From CAVVST01 sp963750995 (GTDB lineage: Bacteria > Acidobacteriota > Vicinamibacteria > Vicinamibacterales > UBA2999): a DNA stretch of 64,000 nt. The number at the start of each line of letters is the position of its first letter. The stretch's first letter is position 1. Location: the NCBI GenBank assembly GCA_963750995.1, contig CAVVST010000002.1, forward strand, positions 434,001 to 498,000, written 5' to 3'. This document shows positions 31,409-40,601 of the stretch, one piece after another. The notes under the pieces are model-generated. The model was not told the DNA's origin, did not search any database, and worked only from the letters and a program-made list of their open reading frames with translations. Both the position numbers and the translations under genes were made by a program.

Positions 31409-34400
31409 TTACTCGAGAACGATGAGCAGGTCGCCAGCTTCGACTGCGACGCCTACATTTACAAGGACGTCGGCAACGGTCGCTTCGACCGGGCTGGAGA
31501 CCGCGGTTTCCATCTTCATGGCTTCCATCGAAAACAGGTGCTGGCCGACCTTCACCGGCTGCCCCTTGCGCACGGCAATCGCCGACACCTTGCCCGGCAT
31601 TGGCGCGGCGACGTGGCCAGGGTTGCCTGGATCCGCTTTCGCTCGTGGCTCGGTGGCGACAGCCACGCTCCGATCGATGACGGTCACTTCGCGCGGCTGG
31701 CCATTCAGCTCGAAGAACACCGTCCGCCGTCCGTCGTCGCGCGCCTCGCCTGTCGTCAGGAAGCGGATGATGAGCGTTTTGCCGGGTTCGATGTGCACGC
31801 TGATTTCATCGCCCGGCTGGATGCCGTAAAAGAAATTGCGCGTCGGGATGACCGTCGTGTCGCCGTACTGCCGCCAGTGCTCCGCGTACTCCATGAACAC
31901 GTTCGGATAGAGGAGATACGAGAGTACATCTTCTTCGCGCGGCGGCCGCTCCACTTTCGAGCGAACCGTGGCGGCGGCGCCTTTCAGATCGGCTGCGGGC
32001 ATTGACGCGCCCGGACGGCCCTCGAGCGGTTTCGCCCGCGCCGATCGCAGCACGATCTCCTGGAACTGCGTCGGCCAGCCTTCGGCTGGCTCCCCCAGCA
32101 GGCCCTGCATCATCTCGACGACGCTCTTCGGAAAATGCAGCGGCGTTTCCGATTTCAGGACGTCGTCCGCCGTGAGGTTGTTGGTCACCATGAACAGCGC
32201 AAGATCGCCCACCACTTTGCTTGACGGCGTCACCTTGACGATGTCGCCGCACAACTGGTTGGCAGCGGCATATGCCCGGCACACGTCGTCCCAGCGCTGC
32301 TCCAGTCCGAGGCTCTTGGCCTGCTGGCGAAGATTCGTGAACTGCCCACCAGGCATCTCATGCTGGTAAACGTCGGAGCCAGGGGCACGCAGGCCTTCCT
32401 CGAAGGGATAGTACAGATCGCGCACCGCCGACCAGTACCGGCTGAGCGCGTCCAGCCGGCTGCGATCGAGGCCGGTGTCCCGCTCCATGTGTTCCAGCGC
32501 CGCGACCAGCGATTCGAGCGGCGGCTGGCTCGTCATCCCGGCCATCGACGACAGCGCCGCATCGGCGATGTCGGCGCCGGCATCGACCGCCCTCAGCACG
32601 CTGGCGCCGCTGATACCGCTCGTATCGTGGGTGTGAAAGTGGATCGGCACGTCCACTTCCTCGCGAAGCGCCTTGACGAGCGCGTAGGCGGCGTAGGGAC
32701 GGCACAACCCGGCCATGTCCTTGATGGCCAGGATGTGTGTCCCCATCCTGACGAGCTCTTTCGCGAGATCGACGTAGTACTCTGAGGCTGTACTTCGAGC
32801 GCGCCGGGTCGAAGATATCGCCGGTGTAGCAGATCGCCGCCTCGCAGATCCCCTTCGTCTCCGTCCGGACGGTTTCCATCGACACCTGCATATTCGCGGT
32901 CGCGTTCAGCGAGTCGAAGATCCGGAAAACGTCGATCCCGTCGGCTGCGCTGCGCTTGATGAAGGTGCGCACCACGTTATCGGGATAGGTGGTGTAGCCG
33001 ACGGCGTTGCTGGCCCGCAGCAGCATCTGGAACAGAATGTTCGGAATACGTTCACGCAGCGCAATCAGCCGGTCCCACGGATCTTCCTGGAGAAACCGCA
33101 TCGAGGTGTCGAAGGTGGCGCCGCCCCACATTTCCAGGCTGAACATCGTCGGCACGGCTCGCGCCACGGTATCGGCGATGGCCAGCATGTCGTAGGTCCG
33201 CACCCGCGTTGCCAACAGCGACTGGTGGGCGTCGCGAAAGGTGGTGTCGGTAATCAGCAGCCGCTTCTCCGCCCTCACCCAGGCGGCGAATCGTTCCGGG
33301 CCGAGTTCCTGGAGTCGTTGCCGGGTGCCTGGCGGCGGCGCGGGCGCGTCGATGACCGGCACCGCCGGATCCAGAAGCAGCCGGCCCGGCTGGGCGTGTT
33401 TGACGTCCGGCCGCCCGTTGACAATCACGTCGCCCAGATATCGCAGCGTCTTGGTGGCGCGGTCGCGCGGCGCGTCGATCTCGAAGAGCGACGGCGTGTC
33501 GTCGAGAAACCGCGTCGTCGCGTCGCCAGAGAGAAACGTCGGATGCCGGAGCAGGTTGAGGAGGAACGCGATGTTCGTCTTGACACCGCGAATCCTGAAT
33601 TCACGCAGCGAGCGCTCGCCCCTGTGCACGGCTTCCTCGAGCGTCGTGCCCCAGGTCGTCAGCTTCACCAGCAGCGAGTCGAAATACGGCGTGATGACGG
33701 CGCCGCTGTAGGCGTTGCCGTCGATGCGAACGGCGAAGCCGCCCGGATCACGGTAGGTGGTAATACGGCCGTAGTCCGGAATGAACCGGTTCTCCGGATC
33801 CTCCGTGGTGACGCGGCACTGCAGCGCAAAACCGCTCGTGCGAATCGAGTCCTGCTTCGGTACCGCGACCGGTTCGCCGTGGAGCGCGTACCCGTCGGCC
33901 AGCAGGATCTGGCAGCGGACCACGTCGATGCCGGTGACCATTTCGGTGACGGTGTGCTCGACCTGGATGCGCGGGTTCACCTCGATGAAGTAGAAGCGGC
34001 CGCTGTCGACGTCGACCAGGAACTCCACGGTGCCGGCGGCCCGATAGCGCACGGCCTTGCAGATGCGAACCGCGGCGTCGCAGATCTGCTGCCGGATCTC
34101 CTTGGCGAGGTGGGGGCTGGGTGCGATCTCGACCACCTTCTGGTGGCGGCGCTGCACCGAGCAGTCGCGCTCCCAGAGGTGCACGAGGTTGCCCTCGACG
34201 TCGCCCAGGATCTGCACCTCGATGTGCTTGGCCCGCGGGATGTAGCGCTCGAGAAAGATGTCGGGCCGGCCAAACGCCGCCGCCGCTTCACGGCGCGCTT
34301 CAGCGACCTTGCCCGGCAGGTCCTCGGGCCGTTCGACAGCGCGGATTCCGCGGCCGCCGCCGCCGAAGCTCGCCTTGATCATCAGCGGGTAGCCGATCCG

Positions 34401-34853
34401 CTCCGCTGCCACCGCGACGTCGTCATGTTCACCGAGGGCCTGTTCGGTGCCTGGAACCGTCGGCACGCCGACGGAATGCGCGAGCCGCCTGGCGGCCGTC
34501 TTGTCGCCGAAGGTTTCGAGCTGCTCGACAGTCGGGCCGACGAAGGTGATGCCGGCGGCTTCGCTGGCACGCGCCAGGCCGACGTTCTCGGAGAGGAACC
34601 CGTAGCCCGGGTGGACCGCATCGGCGCCGCAGCGCTGCGCGACGGAGATGATCTGCTCGATGTCGAGATACGCGCGGACCGGCTCGCCTCCCTTGGCCGG
34701 GCCGATGGCGTAGGCCTCATCCGCCTTGAAGCGGTGCGACGAGAATCGATCCTCGTAGCTGTAGATCGCCACCGTACGCAGGCCCAGCTCGGTCGCGGCC
34801 CGGAAACAGCGGATCGCGATTTCCGATCTGTTGGCAACAAGGAGTTTCTTCAT
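31409..34853 (-). CDS. pyc: Pyruvate carboxylase (one frameshift)
   Basis: A biotin enzyme of about 1147 residues making oxaloacetate from pyruvate. N-terminal biotin carboxylase: KKLLVANRSEIAIRC, KASFGGGGRGIR (ATP grasp), FIEVNPRIQVEHTVTE. Then carboxyltransferase: TTFRDAHQSLLATRVR, LEMWGGATFDTSMRFL, KDMAGLCRP. C-terminal biotin carrier: MPGKVSAIAVRKGQPVKVGQHLFSMEAMKME with the biotinylated Lys in EAMKM. The frame shifts once near 32783, within CTCAGAGTA; removing one base gives the expected SLEYYVDLAKELV, so this is probably a sequencing error. Length and domain order are those of single-chain PYC. Confidence 0.93.
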
Positions 34854-34878
34854 CCGGTACCGGCGGGCGGCGCGGGAA

Positions 34879-35445
34879 CTACGCGCGAAGGGTGGCGAGC
34901 GCGACAGTCCAGCGGCCGAGCTCGTCGAGAAGCGTGACCGCGGACGCGTTGTTCGCGTCGGTGGCCTTGAACGCCCCGGACTCCTTGTCGATAGCTTGCG
35001 CCACGAATGGGATGGTCACCGCCTCGGGAATCGGCACAATCTTCATCGCCGTGACCGTCTGCTTCACCATCTGCACGGCGCGCAGCCCACCGGAAACGCC
35101 GCCGTAACTGACGAACGCCAACGGCTTGTAATTCCACTCGAACAGCAGATAGTCGAGGGCATTGAGCAGCGCCGGCGCGGTGCTGTGGTTGTACTCGGGC
35201 ACGACGAAAACAAAGGCGTCGAGGGCGGTCACCCTCGCGCTCCAGGCCTTCTGCTGATCGTTTTCGTACTTCCGGAGCCGCGGATGGTTGCGCTCGGCGA
35301 ACATCGGCAGTTTGACCTCCTTCAGATCGATCACGTCGATCTCGAAGTGTCCGTGCTCGCGCGCGCGGCCGATGAACCAGTCGGCGATCGGCCGTCCGAT
35401 GCGCCCTTCACGCACGCTCGCGATCACCACGCCTAACTTCGGCAT
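34879..35445 (-). CDS. NADPH-dependent FMN reductase family protein
   Basis: A 188-residue flavodoxin-fold reductase. It starts MPKLGVVIASVREGRIGRPI (phosphate-binding loop), with FVFVVPEYNHSTAPALLNALDYL carrying the PEYN flavin/dimer motif and FVSYGGVSGGLRA. Members reduce FMN, quinones, azo dyes or chromate using NAD(P)H. ATG 35445 gives the family N terminus. It is 25 bases upstream of pyc on the same strand and divergent from the catabolic operon at 35471, whose regulatory region is thus only 25 bases. Confidence 0.85.
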   Translation of the reverse strand: MPKLGVVIASVREGRIGRPIADWFIGRAREHGHFEIDVIDLKEVKLPMFAERNHPRLRKYENDQQKAWSARVTALDAFVFVVPEYNHSTAPALLNALDYLLFEWNYKPLAFVSYGGVSGGLRAVQMVKQTVTAMKIVPIPEAVTIPFVAQAIDKESGAFKATDANNASAVTLLDELGRWTVALATLRA

Positions 35446-35470
35446 CCTTCGCAGTATAGTCATTTCACAC

Positions 35471-36484
35471 ATGCGCGCCCTCGTCCTGCGGAAGCCCTAC
35501 GACCTTGTCGTCTCGGACGTGGCCCCGCCTGAGCCCGCGCATGATCAGGTGCTCGTTCGCGTGACCAACAGCGGCATCTGCGGAACCGATCTCAAGATCT
35601 TCAGCGGCGCGATGCCGGCAACCTATCCGGTCATCATGGGTCACGAAATGGCCGGCGAAGTGCTCGACGGCGCGGATGGGTCGCGCCTGCGTCGCGGCGA
35701 CCGGGTGCTGGTCGATCCGGTGCTGTACTGCGGATCCTGTTTTGACTGTCGCGCCGGCCGCACCAACCTGTGTCCGCAGGGCGTGGTCATCGGCCGTGAA
35801 GTCAACGGCGGGTTCGCGGATTTTGTCGCCGCCCCGCGCACCCACGTCTACCCGTTGCCTCCGTCGATCGACAGTCGCACCGCCCCGCTCATCCAGGTGC
35901 TCACCACGGTGCTGCACGCGCAGCGCCGGGCATCGATCTCGGCTGGGCAATCCGTCGTGATCATCGGCCTCGGCGTGTCGGGGCAGCTGCACGTGCAGCT
36001 CGCGAAGGCGCGGGGAGCCGGCCCGGTTGTCGGCGTCACTCGAAGCGCGTGGAAGCGAAGCATTGCCGATCGGCTGGGCGCAGACCTGACGGTGTCCAGC
36101 GGCGCCGACGGCGTCCAGGCCGTGCGCGATGCGACGCAGGGGCACGGCGCGGATGTCGTGATCGAGTCGACCGGGATGGTGAAATGCATCGGCGACGCGA
36201 TTGCCATGGTGCGGCCTGGCGGCAGCATCGTGCTGTTCGGGATCTACACGGCCAGCGAGGGCCAGCTGCCCTTCTACCAGCTCTACTACAAGGAACCGAC
36301 GGTCGTCAGTGCCCGCGCCGCGATGGGCGACGACTTCCCCGAATCGATCGACCTCGTCGCCCGCGGCCGCATCAAGCTGGATCCGCTGGTCACGCAGGTG
36401 CTGCCGGTGGCAGAGCTGGCGCGTGCGCTGGGCATGCTCGAGAGCGACGCCGACGGACGCATGAAGATCATCCTGGAGAACTGA
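35471..36484 (+). CDS. Zinc-dependent medium-chain alcohol dehydrogenase
   Basis: A 337-residue NAD(P)-dependent dehydrogenase of the threonine/sorbitol dehydrogenase branch. Catalytic zinc ligands lie in NSGICGTDLK (Cys) and GHEMAGEV (His-Glu); the structural zinc site has all four Cys (CGSCFDCRAGRTNLC). The Rossmann motif is IGLGVSGQLHVQLAK. The substrate is unknown, probably a polyol or secondary alcohol. First gene of a tightly packed operon; its TGA overlaps the next ATG (TGATG). Confidence 0.88.
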   Translation: MRALVLRKPYDLVVSDVAPPEPAHDQVLVRVTNSGICGTDLKIFSGAMPATYPVIMGHEMAGEVLDGADGSRLRRGDRVLVDPVLYCGSCFDCRAGRTNLCPQGVVIGREVNGGFADFVAAPRTHVYPLPPSIDSRTAPLIQVLTTVLHAQRRASISAGQSVVIIGLGVSGQLHVQLAKARGAGPVVGVTRSAWKRSIADRLGADLTVSSGADGVQAVRDATQGHGADVVIESTGMVKCIGDAIAMVRPGGSIVLFGIYTASEGQLPFYQLYYKEPTVVSARAAMGDDFPESIDLVARGRIKLDPLVTQVLPVAELARALGMLESDADGRMKIILEN

Positions 36485-37647
36485 TGAACGCAGAGACCGT
36501 CATCGAAACCGCGCGCGCCTTCGTCGCCGAGGTCGTCGCCCCAGTCGCCGCCGAGCTGGATCGTCATACCGACCCCGAGGACTGTTTCTCCTGGGACATC
36601 GTCGAACAGGGCTCCGCTCGCGGCCTGCGGACGCTGACGCTGCTGCCCGAGTTCGGCGGCGGCGGCGCCGATTGCCTGACGACGGCGAAAGTCGTCGAGG
36701 AGCTGGCGCGGGGCGACATGGGCGTGTCGGTCGTGTTCGCGCAGACGCTGAAGCTGATACAGGCGTTGCAGGGCGCCGCCAATGCCGAACAGCGGGCGCG
36801 CGTGCTGCCGAAGATCAAGGACGACCACCGGTGCGTGCTCGCGATCGGCATGACCGAGCCGCAGACCTCGTCCAACTACATCATTCCCTACGGACCGGCG
36901 GCGTTTGTGACGAACGCGAAGCGGAAGGGCCAGGGGTGGGTGATCAACGGAAAGAAGCGGTTCATCTCGAACGGCAACCGCGCGCGCTTCTACATGCTGT
37001 TCGCCCAGACCAATTCCGATAAGGGCCTGAACGAAGGCAGCACCTGCTTCCTGATCGAACGCGGCACTCCCGGCTTCACCACAGGGCACGTCGAAGACAA
37101 GATGGGCGAACGGCTCGCCAACAACGCCGAGCTGATCTTCAATGACTGTTTCGTGCCGGACGCGGATGTCCTGGGAGAGGTTGACCGCGGTTTCGAGGTG
37201 ATCTCGCAGTTCTTCCCGGCGAGCAACGCGTACGCCGCGGCCAGCGTGCTTGGCGTCGCCGTCGCGGCCTATGAACGATCGCTGACATGGACACGCCAGC
37301 GTATCCAGGGCGGCAAGCCGCTCATCGACCACGACATCGTCGCCGCGCAACTGGCTGAAATGCACATGCTGATCGGTGCCGCGCGCGCCTACATCCACCA
37401 CGCGGCGTGCAGGGCGGACCAGCCGTCTACCGGCTGGGATCCGACGCTTGGAGCGCTGCCGAAAGTGTTTGCCTCCGAAGTCGCGTGGAAGGTCGTCACC
37501 AAGGCGCTGGAGCTCCACGGCGGATACGGCTACATGCGCGACGGCGGCTTCGAGAAACTGGTGCGCGATGCCGCGTGCTTTATCCACTCGGACGGCGTGA
37601 ACCGGACCCTGCTGCTGAAAGCCGCGCAGTTCATACGGAACTCGTAA
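36484..37647 (+). CDS. Acyl-CoA dehydrogenase family protein
   Basis: A 387-residue flavoprotein: the N-terminal helical domain (LLPEFGGGGADCLTTAKVVEEL), FAD-binding CVLAIGMTEPQTSSNY, the beta domain (VINGKKRFISNGNRARFYML) and the C-terminal helices with RIQGGKPLIDHDIVAAQLAEM and LHGGYGYMRDGGFEKLVRDA. It would oxidise an acyl-CoA at the alpha-beta bond, electrons passing to ETF. It is coupled to the upstream dehydrogenase. Its stop codon (TAA 37645-37647) lies in the left arm of the palindrome that also holds the next gene's start. Confidence 0.9.
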   Translation: MNAETVIETARAFVAEVVAPVAAELDRHTDPEDCFSWDIVEQGSARGLRTLTLLPEFGGGGADCLTTAKVVEELARGDMGVSVVFAQTLKLIQALQGAANAEQRARVLPKIKDDHRCVLAIGMTEPQTSSNYIIPYGPAAFVTNAKRKGQGWVINGKKRFISNGNRARFYMLFAQTNSDKGLNEGSTCFLIERGTPGFTTGHVEDKMGERLANNAELIFNDCFVPDADVLGEVDRGFEVISQFFPASNAYAAASVLGVAVAAYERSLTWTRQRIQGGKPLIDHDIVAAQLAEMHMLIGAARAYIHHAACRADQPSTGWDPTLGALPKVFASEVAWKVVTKALELHGGYGYMRDGGFEKLVRDAACFIHSDGVNRTLLLKAAQFIRNS

Positions 37648-37730
37648 TGGGGTCGGGAGTCATTTTTCGAGGACACTCTTTCTGCGTCATGCCGGAGTGT
37701 CCTCGAAAAATGACTCCCGACCCCATTACG
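37643..37730. repeat. Perfect 36-bp inverted repeat spanning a stop codon and a start codon
   Basis: Bases 37643-37678 and 37695-37730 are exact reverse complements, separated by a 16-base loop (37679-37694). The arms contain GGGGTCGGGAGTC and GACTCCCGACCCC. The left arm carries the acyl-CoA dehydrogenase stop; the whole element is open in the amidohydrolase frame and holds its three possible ATG starts (37647, 37689, 37710). It looks like a mobile repeat of the REP or MITE type inserted inside an operon. No transposase is present in the window. In mRNA it would fold into a very stable hairpin. Confidence 0.92.
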
Positions 37731-38714
37731 CTTTTCGATATCCATACGCATTTCATTCCGCCGGAATTCGTCGCTGACGTGCGGGCGGGGCGGGCGCTTG
37801 ATCGCATCCAGCTCGAGCGGCGCGACGGCGTTGAGTGGCTCGTTCACCCGCAGGGATACGGGTATCCCCTGTCACCCGAGTTCTTCGATCTCGACGCCAA
37901 GCACCGCGAGATGGACCGGCTCGGCATCGACTCCGCCCTCCTCTCGCTGACGCCAACGCTGTTCTTCTACTGGCTCGAAGCGGCTGCGGCCGGCGATTTC
38001 TGCCGCCGTGCGAACGAGTCGCTGGCAAGATTCGTCGCCGCCTCCGATCGACTGGAGGGCGTCGCGGTCGTCCCGCTCCAGGATCCGGACGCGGCGACCG
38101 CGGAGCTTCGCCGCGCGGTACGCGATCTCGGGCTGCGCGGCGTGGAGATTGGAACGACGATGGAAACGGTGCCGCTGGACGACCCGCGGTTTGGTTCATT
38201 CTTCGCCGCGGCCGAAGAACTGGACGTCCCCGTCATCCTGCACCCCTACTACGTCGGCACCCGCCCGAACCTGACCGACTTTTACATGACCAACCTGACC
38301 GGGAACCCGCTCGAGACGTGCATCGCCGCGAGCCGGCTGATCCTCTCCGGCTTTCTCGATCGCCATCCGCGGCTCAAGCTCGTCCTCGTTCACGCCGGCG
38401 GGTTCATGCCCTACCAGATCGGACGCCTCGACCACGGGTTCCGCGTGCGCTCCGAATCGAACGCGGCCATCAGCGCGCCACCATCGACGTATCTGCGCCG
38501 CTTCTGGTACGACACCATTACCCACGCCGCGACGCCGCTGACGTTTCTCATCGAGCTTGTGGGCGCCGACCGCGTGATGTTCGGCACCGATCTGCCGTTC
38601 GACATGGCAGACGTGCGATTTGCGTCCTACTTCGCCGAAGCGAAGCTCGAGCGTGCCACGCTCGACGCGATCGCTCGCAACAACGCCAGGGCACTCTTCG
38701 GGTTGAAGATGTGA
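37710..38714 (+). CDS. Amidohydrolase-2 family hydrolase/decarboxylase (ACMSD-like)
   Basis: A 334-residue metal-dependent TIM-barrel protein. Metal ligands: DIHTHF at the N terminus, ILHPYY, LVHAGG and GTDLPFD, the layout of the ACMSD/gamma-resorcylate decarboxylase group, which acts on aromatic acids or ring-cleavage products. The start is uncertain because ATG 37647, 37689 and 37710 are all in frame and all lie in the palindromic repeat; 37710 puts DIHTH closest to the N terminus, as usual. The stop overlaps the next GTG by four bases (GTGA). Confidence 0.85.
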   Translation: MTPDPITLFDIHTHFIPPEFVADVRAGRALDRIQLERRDGVEWLVHPQGYGYPLSPEFFDLDAKHREMDRLGIDSALLSLTPTLFFYWLEAAAAGDFCRRANESLARFVAASDRLEGVAVVPLQDPDAATAELRRAVRDLGLRGVEIGTTMETVPLDDPRFGSFFAAAEELDVPVILHPYYVGTRPNLTDFYMTNLTGNPLETCIAASRLILSGFLDRHPRLKLVLVHAGGFMPYQIGRLDHGFRVRSESNAAISAPPSTYLRRFWYDTITHAATPLTFLIELVGADRVMFGTDLPFDMADVRFASYFAEAKLERATLDAIARNNARALFGLKM

Positions 38715-39748
38715 AAGTCGAAGGCTACCGGATTCACCAATGGGGCGGACCGCTGCGGTGGGAGCCGTTCGAGGTGCCTGATCCGGGGCCAGGCGAGGTC
38801 CGCATCCGTGTCGAAGCCTGCGGCATCGGACTCACGGTCCTGAACTGCATCCGCGGCGATCTCGCGAATGACGTCGCGCGGCTGCCACGCGTCCCAGGCC
38901 ACGAGATCGTCGGCGTGGTCGACGCCGTGGGCCCGGAGGTGACGGCACCAGCGGTCGGCGAACGCGTGATGGCTTACTTCTACCTGGTCTGCGGCACGTG
39001 CGACGCATGCCGCACAGGCCACGATTCGCTCTGCCGGAACCTTGCCGGCTGGGTCGGCGTCCATCGCGACGGTGGATATGCGCCGTACACGGTCCTTCCC
39101 GCGCGGAACGCCGTGCCGCTCCCGGCTGGAATCGCCGCAGTGCAGGCCACGGCCATCGCCGACGCGATCGCCACGCCGCTCCACGTCTGCAAAAGCCGCG
39201 CGCGCATCCATCCCGGCGACCGCGCCGTCATCATCGGCGCCGGGGGCGGCGTTGGCATTCACATGGTGGAGATGGCGGCGCTTTTCGGCGCCAGCGTCGT
39301 CGGACTCGAGGCCAGCGAGACGAAGTTCGAGGCCATCCGCACGATGGGTGGCACGCCGATCCTCTCGCAGTCGTTCAGTGACCTCGACTTGAAGCCGGCG
39401 TGGGGCATCGAGCCGCCGACGGTCGTCATCGATCTGCTGGGGTCGCGTGCGAGCCTCGAATGGGGCATCAAGACGCTGGCACTCGGCGGACGTCTCGTCG
39501 TGCTGACGACGTTTCGCGACGTCGATGTCGTGATGAGCCCGCGCGACCTCGTGCTCCGCGAGTTGACGATCCTGGGCTCGCGGTACGCGTCAAAAGGCGA
39601 ACTGGCCGAAAGCGCGCAGCTCGTCGCCTCCGGCAAGATCCATCCGGTCGTATCTCACGTGGTACCACCGCCGCAGATCGAAGCGGTCCACCGCGCACTC
39701 CAGGACGGCAGCCTGGTCGGCCGCGGCGCGGTCGCCTGGAACGCCTAG
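38711..39748 (+). CDS. Zinc-binding-type medium-chain dehydrogenase with altered catalytic site
   Basis: A 345-residue MDR-family protein. The structural zinc cluster is complete (CGTCDACRTGHDSLC), PGHEIVGVVDAVG supplies the His-Glu pair, and IGAGGGVGIHMVEMAALFGA binds the nucleotide. The usual catalytic-zinc motif with its second Cys (as in GICGTD of the first dehydrogenase here) reads ACGIGLTVLN, so that Cys ligand seems absent and the catalytic zinc may be lost or bound differently. It is translationally coupled to the amidohydrolase. Substrate unknown. Confidence 0.83.
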   Translation: MKVEGYRIHQWGGPLRWEPFEVPDPGPGEVRIRVEACGIGLTVLNCIRGDLANDVARLPRVPGHEIVGVVDAVGPEVTAPAVGERVMAYFYLVCGTCDACRTGHDSLCRNLAGWVGVHRDGGYAPYTVLPARNAVPLPAGIAAVQATAIADAIATPLHVCKSRARIHPGDRAVIIGAGGGVGIHMVEMAALFGASVVGLEASETKFEAIRTMGGTPILSQSFSDLDLKPAWGIEPPTVVIDLLGSRASLEWGIKTLALGGRLVVLTTFRDVDVVMSPRDLVLRELTILGSRYASKGELAESAQLVASGKIHPVVSHVVPPPQIEAVHRALQDGSLVGRGAVAWNA

Positions 39749-39749
39749 C

Positions 39750-40601
39750 ATGCCGCTGGCGATCATGGCGGCCGTGCTACTGCTGCTGACCGCGACGATC
39801 TCCGGCACGGCCCAGAACCGGGACATCGAGTGGGTCACCATTCCAGCGGGGACATTCGACATGGGATGCGTGCCCGACGACCCACGCTGCGCTGACGAAG
39901 AGCGGCCGCGGCATCAGGTCACCTTGTCATCGTTCGCGCTGACGGCGACTGAGGTCACCTCGGGAATGTTCCGTGCGGCCGGCGCCGCCGCCGCGCTGGT
40001 GGAACAGCCCCCCTGGCATCGCGACGACCGCTTTCCGGCGGTCAACGTGACCTGGGACGAAGCCGATGCCTTCTGTCGCAAGGCCGGTGGCCGCCTGCCA
40101 ACGGAGGGCGAATGGGAATACGCCGCGCGTGCGGGACGACCCGGCGAGATCTACGCATGGGGCAACGCTCCGACGCCTTTGCCGAACGCTCGCCCCGCGG
40201 CGAATGTTGCCGACGAATCGGCACGGCGCGCCAATCCGGACTGGACCATCTTCTACGGCTACGATGACGGCTACGCACAGACATCGCCCGCCGCGGCGTT
40301 CCCGGCCAGTGGCTACGGGCTGTACGACATGGGCGGGAATGTGTGGGAATGGGTGTCGGACTGGTTCGACAGCGACTACTACCGCCGTTCGCCGGCGATC
40401 AATCCACCAGGGCCCGAGACCGGTCTCGGGCGTGTCGTCCGCGGCGGGTCGTGGGCCGATTTCTCGACCGGGCTCCGGCTGTCGGCCCGGAGCCTGGCGC
40501 GGCCGGGCGCACGCGGAATCGACGTCGGATTCCGCTGCGCCCGTGACGCAGCGCTGATCAGAAGGTCATGCTCAATCCGAACTTCACAGTCCGCGGGTTG
40601 A
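39750..40601 (+). CDS. Secreted SUMF1/FGE-like domain protein
   Basis: A 283-residue protein with an export signal (MPLAIMAAVLLLLTATISG). The FGE-sulfatase fold is clear: WVTIPAGTFDMGC, EVTSGMF, PAVNVTWDEADAFCRKAGGRLPTEGEWEYAARAG, YDMGGNVWEWVSDWF, RVVRGGSW, GFRCARD. True formylglycine-generating enzymes carry a Cys pair shortly after RGGS; here that stretch is ADFSTGLRLSARS without Cys, so this is probably a non-catalytic or differently acting homologue. It starts one base after the second dehydrogenase. The last 14 residues overlap the convergent receptor gene. Confidence 0.83.
   Translation: MPLAIMAAVLLLLTATISGTAQNRDIEWVTIPAGTFDMGCVPDDPRCADEERPRHQVTLSSFALTATEVTSGMFRAAGAAAALVEQPPWHRDDRFPAVNVTWDEADAFCRKAGGRLPTEGEWEYAARAGRPGEIYAWGNAPTPLPNARPAANVADESARRANPDWTIFYGYDDGYAQTSPAAAFPASGYGLYDMGGNVWEWVSDWFDSDYYRRSPAINPPGPETGLGRVVRGGSWADFSTGLRLSARSLARPGARGIDVGFRCARDAALIRRSCSIRTSQSAG

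Noticed and set aside
33225..34937. 570-codon plus-strand open frame across pyc
   Set aside because: Antisense shadow of the biotin carboxylase domain; composition typical of reversed GC-rich coding sequence.
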